From: Oopsacas minuta | Taxonomy: Eukaryota; Porifera; Hexactinellida; Lyssacinosida; Leucopsacidae | Assembly (NCBI GenBank): GCA_024704765.1 | Contig: JAKMXF010000311.1 | Span: forward strand, 8,735-72,734 | DNA: 64,000 bases | Reading direction: 5' to 3' | Shown: positions 56,165 through 64,000 of the stretch, piece by piece | How the letters are laid out: each line of letters starts with the position of its first letter | How positions within the stretch are numbered: position 1 is the first letter of the stretch | Notes under the pieces: generated by a model | Databases searched by the model: none | What the model was told of the DNA's origin: nothing | Seen by the model: the letters and a program-made list of their open reading frames with translations, nothing else | Program-made: the position numbers and the translations under genes

Positions 56165-57481
56165 ATGAATTTCCAGGAGATTCCAACATACTTTCAGTAT
56201 TTTCAGGCTATTTTGGAGTATTAACAGCAGCATTTTTAATTCGGTTCACTTCTCCAACTCAAAAACAATTATTGGAAGAAAATATTCTGAATTACCAGAC
56301 TTTGCCAATATTTGCATCAATTTCATATATCACAAGAATAGTGGGTGTAATCTCTGCCCCTATTCTTGTTCAATTTGGCTTTAATCAAAAGTTGCTAGTT
56401 ACACTATGTTACGTGATTGGTGTAACAGGGCATATGGTGATAGTCATACCGAATTCAGCTGTGTATGTGATTATAGGTGTAGCACTAGTAGGGTATTATA
56501 CAGGGGTTGCTGTGATATTCATATTTACCTATATGGCAGAGGTAAGTTTGGATAATCAGAGAAAGGTTATGAGTGGAGGATTCGGATTCAGCATTAGAAT
56601 AGGATTGTTCATAGTATATTTCGCAGGAATTTGGCTGTCTTTCAGATGGTTTGCAGTATTTGGATTATTTCAAGTATGTTTGTATTGTCTTTCGATTGTC
56701 ATAAATCCTCTTTCACCTGTATGGTATGTGAAACAAAGTTTAGATGATAAAGCTAAATCAATTCTCTTGTATTTACATGGTAGTGAGTTTGTTGCAGATA
56801 CTGAAATACAGAAGATTAAGGGGAAGACACTGAGTAGGTCAAATTAGTTGGATTAAAAGTTTCAGAGCACTGAAAGACTGGAAAGTATTGAAACCTATTA
56901 TCATATTGTCTGTATTAGCAGTACTGAAAGAGTTAGGAGGTCATGAAGCTATGGTATCATTCTCTTCTCATATTCTAGAGAATCAACAAGTAATGGGTCC
57001 TAAAGTAGTATCTCTCTTCTATCCAATATTCTTGATTATTGGAGCAACAGTATGTATCCTAATTATGAATTGCTGCAAATTGAAATTGCTCTTGATAATC
57101 GCGTCTGTTCTCCCAGCCACTTCTCACATCTCTATGGCAATCTATTATCTATTATCTGAGCACTATCTATACTGTAATACAGAATACTCACAATTATGTC
57201 ATACATTAGCATTTTGGCCAATATTCACTATTGCTTTATTTTCGTTGTCATATGGGTTCGGCTGGGGGCTCGTATTCTACTCACTTATGAGGATGATGTT
57301 TACAGTGCACAAGGAGTTCTCTCTTTCCATCAGTGGCATATTTACCAACATTTCTGCCTTCTTTGTTGTGTTTATCTTTTTCTACTTGCTTCACAATATT
57401 GGAGGATTTTTCACCTTCCTAATATTTGCCATTAATTATCTATTTGCATGTATTTACGTGTATTTCTTCATCGATATCTAA
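56165..57481 (+). pseudogene. SLC2-like sugar transporter pseudogene (copy 4, opposite strand)
   Basis: Full-length relative of copies 2 and 3 in opposite orientation. The ATG at 56165 and about 30 bases of upstream sequence (ATTATCCCTATTGGTAACAT) match copy 2. A one-base loss near 56193 (TACTTTCAGTATT where copy 2 has one more base) and an extra base near 56838 break the frame, leaving two open pieces, 56152-56847 and 56888-57481. All family blocks survive, including SPTQKQL, FRWFAVFGL, PLSPVWYV and KELGGHEAMVSFSSH. The two frame breaks point to recent inactivation, or base errors if the assembly is poor here. Confidence 0.8.
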
Positions 57482-58565
57482 TTTATAGATTCTATTATGA
57501 TTAAATTTTTCTCAAATCCCTTTTAACTGATTACAGTCGAAGTGTTACGTTCGTAATGAAAAGGAACACCAAATTTTTACCACATCGTTTTAACCAATTC
57601 CCGCACCGGAAAAAGAGAATTTAACACCTTATTGACGTCATAAAATCACACAATTTCCCGGCAGTATTCGGTTTAATACACAATATTCCTAAAAATATAT
57701 TTTTTGTATGTATTTGGAAATCCATCAATTGCAATCGAATTGATAGAAAATGTAGCAATCGGTCAATCGAAAATTATGTGATTGGATTGGCAACTCTGCT
57801 CCGGATATAGTGGTTCAGTAATAGATAAATGGACCGGAAATGGCCGCAGGAGCAGCGCCAGGGTTTGGTGAACAAAGGGGCGGGACACGCTTTCTCGCAG
57901 AGTCCAAGTTTGTTCGCTATAACAATTCAATTGCTCAAGTTTTTGCCTTATAAAGCCAGAAAAATGTCACATTGTGCTTTGGATCAAAGCGGTTTATCGA
58001 GCTGCGCCAAATTGTCATCGAAAGACATTGCGGAATTGAAACAATATTGTATGGCTATTATATTAACATATTATTCACTGTTGTAGTCTTACAATAGTTG
58101 TCAAAAGATATAGACGTAAGTTGTATAATACGGGTATAACATACAATACGCTATACATGATCTATTTGAAGGTATTATATATTAAACGTCTAGGATAACC
58201 TAGAAATATCAGATTTTGACACTGTTAGACTTGTATAAGTCACATTATTATCAAGTATTTTATAAGGTCAACTATGCTGAGATTTCTCATTAACAATTGA
58301 GAATACTGTTTTGCATAAATATGCAAAAATATATTGTGTGACGTATGTAACTATGCAAGTATCAGTAACCATCCACCATTACTAGTGCTTTAATCATTTT
58401 TCCTGTTGACATCAATCCTGTAGGTAAACATTCGAATTATGTGGCGTTGAAGAGCTTTCGCAGTTTAAGAGTATTATTACATAAACATGAAACTCTAGTC
58501 TATTTGGAGTACTGGTAAATAATTGCATAAATACTAAAAAGGAGGATTGCGCATGTTGTAAATTA
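57482..58565. other. Intergenic, nothing recognised
   Basis: The frame at 57829-58086 has no domain and no homologue-like motif. AACTATGCAAGTATCAGTAACC near 58347 repeats the left flank of the MITE at 55346. Confidence 0.3.
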
Positions 58566-58637
58566 CCACTAGATGGGGATCGAACCCACTACCCTTTGTA
58601 TGTGAAACAAATACTCTCCCAAATGAGCTACAAGCGA
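58566..58637 (-). tRNA. tRNA-Val(CAC)-like sequence, possibly a pseudogene or SINE head
   Basis: A 72-base cloverleaf can be drawn. The D arm is GCTC/GAGT with A-box TAGCTCATTTGGGAGAGTA, and the anticodon stem TTTGT/ACAAA carries loop TTCACAT (anticodon CAC). The T arm is GTGGG/CCCAT with B-box GGTTCGATCCC. The acceptor stem TCGCTTG/CTAGTGG is weak: one mismatch and two G-U pairs. A T-run about 25 bases downstream could terminate Pol III. The weak acceptor stem argues for a decayed gene or a tRNA-derived SINE. Confidence 0.5.
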
Positions 58638-59172
58638 AGTAACAACAATACTTAGCCTCCTTAAAATAACCATCTCTTAAATGGTATTAATACCCTCCTA
58701 TATAATGAAAGTACATGTTATGGTTGAGTTTAAATATAAGGAAAACCTTACCGAATTATTGTTATGTTAAATATAAAACATTTATCCTTAATAATTACAA
58801 AGATAATAAAATAGTAAGTATTGTCTCATGGCCAAGGTTAAATTGGAAATAGGATTTGTATTTGTAACTCATATCCTCATTATCCTGGTATACTTTATTG
58901 TACCATATGTCCATAATTTGGTCAAATGTTGGCATAATCGCTATATTAGAGGTGATCAAGGGCGGCAAAGTGCTCTTGTAATACGTAATTAATAACTACG
59001 TAACAAAATTGAATTTATGACGAATAACGCTGAATAATAGCTAATATAAACAATTCCATATTGCAATTGCAATCTATTAAATAAGTGAGAAATGTAAAAT
59101 CGCAATGCAACGAGCCAACGCTCGGGAATAAAAATCGTGAAGTGTGGAATTCAGGTTGATTATTAAAAACCA
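58638..59172. other. Intergenic, 3' side of the WRN-like gene
   Basis: AT-rich, with no feature recognised. The 3' UTR of the helicase gene must begin here. Confidence 0.3.
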
Positions 59173-62016
59173 CTAGAGCCAATTAGGTAATTTTCTCTTC
59201 TTTGGTCTCGATTCAGAGGATTCCTTGGTAGCACCACCTACTTGAGTCTCAGGATACACACTAATCTGTGATGAAAAATTGGGTTTCACTGTTAAAGTAC
59301 TACTGTTACGTTCCAAAAGTGGTAATGAAGTCTGTGAAGTGTTAGAACTAGTTTGAATGTGTTGAGAAAGTTGCTGGGTTGTCGGTATAATTACATTCAT
59401 CCCAAAGGTAATACGAATTAGTGTAAGTGACATATCAATCATCCATTCTGGTAAATGTTTCAATAAATCTTTGATTTTATTCGTCATTGAGAGGTCAGAA
59501 TTGATAGGTGGAGCCCTTACTACATCTAAAATTAATCTCTCAATGCCTTGATCCAACCCTAGTTTCCGATAATCAACAAGATACCCAGCGTCTAATGCTT
59601 GATTCAGACAGGAGTACACGATATCACTGGTCATTGAGTAATGCTCACATATTTCCGCAATACTTAACCTATCTTTGGAATATCTCTCATACACAGCTAG
59701 ATTCAATCCATCGAGGTCGGGGTTGGCTACAGTTCGTTTTTTAAGTGGAGATCTTTCAAGTGTAACTTGCGCTTTAGTAAATGAATCAGCTTTCATTTCT
59801 GGATTTTCAACGCAAAAATTCTTGATTTCTTCTAAAAATGCCTCTCCATATCTGTTGCAGAATATATGAGATACAAGATCTATCTGTTTGAGGTTTTCAA
59901 TATTAGATGGCCTTATTGTGGCTAGATTAGTGGCTAGTCTGTTGGAACATATCATGTAGGGAGCACAATCAAATTTAGAAGCTAACTGATTTCTCACAAC
60001 TAGTAGTCTTAGGTATAGATTTTGCTGCATTTGCTCTTGTTCTGGTGTCAATTCGTCTTGTGAAGATTCCTCACTTCTTTTAACTAATTCGTAAGACATT
60101 TCATTTGATATTTGAGGTAATAGTAGAGAACTTTGATAAACTGTGTTAGTATTAATTTGTACAACTTTATAAGATGGCAGATTAGAGGTAGATGGTTTTG
60201 AGGGATATGATATAGTTGAGTGACCAGTTGCCTTGTCCATTTCCGGTGTAGGGATAAGTTTAACATAATCTGACTTACCAATTTCACAATTTGCAAGGAA
60301 ATCTTTAGCTTTTTGACTGATGGAAATTGTAGAACCATATCCATGGCTAACTGGCTTGATATCTAGGTATGATTCGTATTGAAGTAGTCTACCAAAAGCC
60401 ATCCACCATTTATAATTTCTATTTTTGCCAGTACCATATAGGTGATGTGACTTCAGCCATTCGGACGTTTGTGAAGACCCAGTTAACAAGTATGCATGCT
60501 GTCCAACACCAACTCTACCATCACGACAACGAACAGACTCCAGTAATAATTTAGCTTCTTGAGTGAAATCTCTTGTTTTATCAGCGTTGAATGTGTTTAA
60601 TCCTGTCTTCTTTTCTCGTAGCTTCCGAGTACAAAAATCGCAACAGTGAATTTCTTCATCAGGGTTATAGACTTCATCAAAATGTTCCAATAGTTGCTGT
60701 CGTCTACAACTACATGAACAAAGAAACTTTTCCATTTTTTGCATCATTTTTGCACGATGCTCCTTCAATGATGCATTCCAGTCAAGACCGCTAAGAACAA
60801 TGCGTTGTAGAATGTTGAAATCTTTAGCTGAGTAAAATACAACACATCTACAAGGTAGACCATCCCTCCCTGCACGTCCTGCCTCCTGCATGTAACTTTC
60901 CATTTCTCTCGGGGCTCCGTAATGTATAACCAATCTAATATCAGGTTTGTCTATGCCCATGCCAAATGCAACAGTCGCTATAATACATTCAATTTCATCA
61001 CGAACGAAATTATTATGTATTTCTCTACGTCTTTTTGGAGTCAATCCAGCATGGTAATAATCACATTTTACCCCCATGTTGCTCAAGACACCACTCACCT
61101 CTTCTGTTGCATTCCTACTAATGCAATATACAATACAAGAACCATTGAATGTGTATTTCTTCAAAAGAGAGGATGGATTATCGCTATGTAGTAACATCTT
61201 CATGTCAGTTTCAATATCTTTAGATTTCTGATGAATTTCAAAGTACTGATTTGGACGGTTAAGTGTTGAAGTACGAATAGCTGTGTTTCGAAGTGACAAT
61301 CGTGAAACAATATCTTTTCTAACCAACTCGCTAGCTGTAGCTGTTAATGCTAAAAATGGTACCTCTGGTAACCATTCTCGAAGTTGTGACAATTCCCCAT
61401 ACTCCGGCCGAAAATCATGTCCCCATGATGAAACACAATGTGCTTCGTCAATAGCTACCAAACATATAGGAACTTGCTTGTGTAAGTTTGCAATAAATTC
61501 AGGTCCAGCATTTATACAATATTCAGGTGATATATATAACAATCTAAATTCATTCTGATAGAGACGACTTAAGGCTAGAGAAGAATTCTCCTGTCCAGAT
61601 CCGAGGAAAATAGCCGGAATGCCACGCATTTCCATCAAGCGAACTTGGTCCTGCATCAATGAAATCAAAGGACTAATCACCAGTGCTAGAGATTGCTTAT
61701 AAACTGGCACAAATTGGTAACAAAGACTCTTACCAAATCCAGTAGCCATTACAATACACTGATCTTGAAGCATTGAGCTCGGGCGAGAATAATTATCAAG
61801 GATGGTACTGATGACTGTCCATTGGGTAGGCTTAAATTGACTGTGACCAAATTCTGATTTTAAAACCCTCAAATGATCCTGATTGGGATGTGAATTATCT
61901 GAAGTGAGTATTGGTTCGGGTGATAGAGTGGATTTTTTAAGTGAATAAATGGGGTCATCATCGTCGTCATCAAGCATGAATGATTCAATATCCAAGTTGA
62001 TAAATTCATGTGCCAT
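59173..62016 (-). CDS. WRN: WRN-like RecQ DNA helicase (no exonuclease domain)
   Basis: A 947-residue single-exon frame. Core: Walker A ATGFGKS (92-98), DEAH at 190-193 with aromatic loop AHCVSSWGHDFRPEY, ATVAFGMGIDKPDIR, and motif VI QEAGRAGRDG (377-386). RQC zinc ligands lie at 433-462 (CSCSCRRQQLL, CCDFC). The winged helix at about 485-570 has LYGTGKNRNYKWWMAFGRLL, which matches the WRN type closely. HRDC lies at about 664-740, a helix-turn-helix (HTH_40-like) domain at about 768-870, and a basic nuclear signal RPKKRK near the C-terminus. WRN-type RecQ enzymes unwind forks, G-quadruplexes and recombination intermediates in the nucleus. The vertebrate N-terminal exonuclease is absent, as in many invertebrate WRN-like proteins. 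It is very likely functional. Confidence 0.9.
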   Translation of the reverse strand: MAHEFINLDIESFMLDDDDDDPIYSLKKSTLSPEPILTSDNSHPNQDHLRVLKSEFGHSQFKPTQWTVISTILDNYSRPSSMLQDQCIVMATGFGKSLCYQFVPVYKQSLALVISPLISLMQDQVRLMEMRGIPAIFLGSGQENSSLALSRLYQNEFRLLYISPEYCINAGPEFIANLHKQVPICLVAIDEAHCVSSWGHDFRPEYGELSQLREWLPEVPFLALTATASELVRKDIVSRLSLRNTAIRTSTLNRPNQYFEIHQKSKDIETDMKMLLHSDNPSSLLKKYTFNGSCIVYCISRNATEEVSGVLSNMGVKCDYYHAGLTPKRRREIHNNFVRDEIECIIATVAFGMGIDKPDIRLVIHYGAPREMESYMQEAGRAGRDGLPCRCVVFYSAKDFNILQRIVLSGLDWNASLKEHRAKMMQKMEKFLCSCSCRRQQLLEHFDEVYNPDEEIHCCDFCTRKLREKKTGLNTFNADKTRDFTQEAKLLLESVRCRDGRVGVGQHAYLLTGSSQTSEWLKSHHLYGTGKNRNYKWWMAFGRLLQYESYLDIKPVSHGYGSTISISQKAKDFLANCEIGKSDYVKLIPTPEMDKATGHSTISYPSKPSTSNLPSYKVVQINTNTVYQSSLLLPQISNEMSYELVKRSEESSQDELTPEQEQMQQNLYLRLLVVRNQLASKFDCAPYMICSNRLATNLATIRPSNIENLKQIDLVSHIFCNRYGEAFLEEIKNFCVENPEMKADSFTKAQVTLERSPLKKRTVANPDLDGLNLAVYERYSKDRLSIAEICEHYSMTSDIVYSCLNQALDAGYLVDYRKLGLDQGIERLILDVVRAPPINSDLSMTNKIKDLLKHLPEWMIDMSLTLIRITFGMNVIIPTTQQLSQHIQTSSNTSQTSLPLLERNSSTLTVKPNFSSQISVYPETQVGGATKESSESRPKKRKLPNWL

Positions 62017-62094
62017 TGAATAAAATCTGTGGAGAACTAATATAAATTGAAAAATCCTGACAAAGGAAGGTAGTTTTAATAGAGCATTAAGGCG

Positions 62095-62257
62095 TACAGT
62101 AGAACCTGCATAAACCGATGCCTGTATAGTACAGAAGACCTCTAAAATTCCAGTGTTTCTGATCTGAAATAACGTCGATGGTAATACAAATTCACCTGCA
62201 TAATCCGACTAAATTTTCATATCCCAACGAGTGTCAGTTTATGCAGGTTCCAATGTA
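62095..62257. mobile_element. Pogo/Tigger-like MITE
   Basis: TACAGTAGAACCTGCATAAA at the left pairs with TTTATGCAGGTTCCAATGTA at the right, with TA target duplications. About 160 bases, non-coding, 80 bases upstream of the WRN-like start codon. A second copy begins at 63970. Confidence 0.75.
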
Positions 62258-62281
62258 TATCTATATAAATAACAGTATTTG

Positions 62282-63782
62282 TATTTGATGGGAAATTCTA
62301 TAATCGTCGGTAATAAGAAACTGGTACATTTTTACCAGAATAAATGTACAGGGTGACAATTAAGTTCTGATAAATAGTTCCGATAGATCTGATACGTTTC
62401 AAATGTATTATATTACCATTTCTATCATTTATATTCTAACATATGTCATTCTGTTATGCTCAAAGAGTAATCTAAATCTATATATGCATAAAGTCAGAAA
62501 TTTCAACGTGGAAGTAAAGAGGTCAAAAATTATCTCATTATTTATGACTGGGAGCACACAGAGCGAGATTTTGGAAAAGCTGACAAGTGAAAAGATCAAC
62601 AGATTATTCATCTATCGTACTATTAAACGATATAACGATACCAAAAGTGTGGAGGACAAGCTTCGTTCTGGCCGACCGACTACAGTTCGTACGAGAGCAC
62701 TAAGGGAAAAACTCCGCTGTAAAATCGGCCGAAATCCCAGGCGGTCAATCCGGAAGATGGCAGGGAGTACTCTGTTAATCGCGAAACATTGCGAAAGGTG
62801 ATACATGAGGGCCTGAGACTTAAATCACTCTAACGGCAAACAGTTCATCATTTCATTCCCACTCTTCGGGTAAAAAGACTTGAATGGTGCAAAAGGCTTC
62901 TGCGGCGCCTCGTAAATGAAGATTATGAACAGATATTGTTTTCGGACGAAAAGATTTTCACGATAGAAGAAGCAACTAACCGTCAAAATGATAGAATTAT
63001 TGCGTCCTCATGCAAAGACATCCCTGAGAGCATTAAAATCATCGATCGAGTGCAAAGACCGCTTTCTGCGATGGTCTGGGCTGGGGTGTCCGCAGATTCT
63101 CGGACAAAGTTGATTTTTGTCCCACAAGGGGACAAAATTAACTCGCAAACATATAGAGATTTGATTCTTGAGCCTGTAATCAAATCTGCTGGTTCATCCT
63201 TGTTCAAAAACACACCCTGGATATTCCAGCAGGACTCTGCGCCAGCGTATGCCTCGAAAGCAACTCAATCCTGGATTTAGGGGAAAATATTGACTTTTTG
63301 TCCAAGGAAGAATGGCCTCCTTCAAGTCCGTATTTGAATCCACTTGACTATTCCGTCTGGGGGACTTTACAGAGCAGAGCCTGCGCTACTCCGCATAGAA
63401 ATTTGGAATCTCTGTGGAAGGCTTTGATTACAGAATAGGAGAAAATTCCGCAAGAAGAACTCAGTAAATCTGTCCAACGGTTTCAAGGACGACTTAAAGC
63501 TGTAGTAAAGGCAAAAGGCGGTTATATCGAATAGAATTGGAAAGGAAGATTTAGTATAATATGCTTTAATTGTCAGTGAAAATTTAGATTGAAAGAATAA
63601 CTAGTTAGGAAAAACCAGAGTATATTCGTGTATCAGAACTTAATTGTCACCCTGTATTATTGCTAAATAAGAATTTAGAAATGTGGCTTTTGTGGATTCT
63701 TACATATCAATAATACATTTATTCAGGTGAAAATGTATAAGTTTCTTATTATCGGCGATTATAGAATTTCCCATCAAAATAT
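62282..63782. mobile_element. Foldback element carrying a nested Tc1/mariner insertion
   Basis: The arm 62282-62348 (TTTGATGGGAAATTCTATAA, TAATAAGAAACT) pairs with 63714-63782 (AGTTTCTTATTATCGG, TAGAATTTCCCATCAAA). The Tc1-type element at 62349-63654 lies between them, with about 55 further bases of old spacer on the right. The arms match well, so the host element was fairly young when invaded. Confidence 0.75.
62349..63654 (+). mobile_element. Tc1/mariner element (DD37D-type), transposase frame-broken
   Basis: 1,306 bases with ~27-bp inverted ends (CAGGGTGACAATTAAGTTCT and its mirror) and TA on both sides. The transposase has an HTH part (SEILEKLTSEKINRLFIYRT, RSGRPTT), then LFSDEKIF with the first catalytic Asp, IFQQDSAPAY with the second and NPLDYSVW with the third. 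The spacing between the last two is 113 bases; allowing for the one-base break between them, this gives 37 residues, the DD37D class. Breaks near 62790 and 63280 and stops (for example in ALITE*) make it non-autonomous. A C-terminal GGYIE is typical of the group. Confidence 0.85.
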
Positions 63783-63969
63783 ATCCACTTCTCTTATCCC
63801 TGGTCCAAAGTAGTGATCAGGCCTTATCTCTATTTATCTTAAGTATCTAATTTCACTGAATTCTCTGAACTTGTCTTAACATTTTCAAAAGTTCAACTAC
63901 AGTGAAAATCTATCTGAATGTAATTGATACCAAATGATATAGGCTGTAATGGAAAATGATTCTATGTAG

Positions 63970-64000
63970 TACAGTAGTGGAACCAGCATACATCGATAAT
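63970..64000 (+). mobile_element. Pogo/Tigger-like MITE left end, cut by window edge
   Basis: TACAGTAGTGGAACCAGCAT and CATCGATAA match the left terminus of the MITE at 62095. The element continues beyond the window. Confidence 0.5.

Noticed and set aside
57829-58086. 85-codon open frame
   Set aside because: No domain, signal peptide or family motif, and no splice context; expected by chance.
1-64000. CRISPR arrays, operons or phage defence systems
   Set aside because: No regularly spaced direct repeats with unique spacers, and spliced metazoan genes show that this is not prokaryotic DNA.

Overview
This is eukaryotic nuclear DNA. It is AT-rich and has spliced genes with GT-AG introns, metazoan-only domain combinations (SRCR, Ig, GAIN and 7TM in one adhesion receptor; a TRPA-type channel; a VLIG-type giant GTPase) and a heavy load of DNA transposons. 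The mix fits an early-branching animal such as a sponge; that is an inference from domain content, not from a marker gene. Two single Ns (2325, 19091) and an exact Tn5/Nextera mosaic-end sequence (4632-4650) show that this is a draft assembly. Sequence next to those points may be artificially joined.

Layout. 1-7.7 kb is transposon debris: a ZMYM/hAT-like gene broken by a stop, a RING-finger fragment split by a hAT insertion, a mariner remnant and palindromic repeats. 7.7-19.09 kb holds a seven-exon adhesion GPCR on the + strand; the exon phases match at every junction. Its first intron carries a ~0.3 kb-arm inverted repeat. The receptor stops inside TM7 at the N at 19091, and the 3' part of a VLIG/VWA gene follows at once. 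20.5-25.2 kb is gene-poor. 25.2-26.9 kb encodes an RBR ubiquitin ligase with a 13-residue repeat tract. 27.0-27.7 kb (-) is a small secreted protein. 28.3-33.2 kb (-) is a five-exon ankyrin/TRPA-like channel. 34.4-35.4 kb is a decayed MULE with a FLYWCH finger. 36.2-42.9 kb is a nearly complete intron-less VLIG-type GTPase fused to a C-terminal VWA domain, with three reading-frame breaks. 44.6-57.5 kb is an array of SLC2-like sugar transporters (two intact, two pseudogenes, one relic), interrupted by a truncated RecQ helicase. 59.2-62.0 kb (-) is a WRN-like RecQ helicase. 62.3-63.8 kb is a Tc1/mariner element nested inside an older foldback element.

There is no operon-like organisation and no sequence evidence that neighbouring genes share a pathway. 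The visible relationships are evolutionary: duplication of the VLIG/VWA, SLC2 and RecQ genes and repeated transposon insertion. The most distinctive item is the GTPase-VWA fusion family (36.2-42.9 kb, with a second copy at 19.09-20.45 kb), whose N-terminal part also contains repeated helix-turn-helix-like modules.
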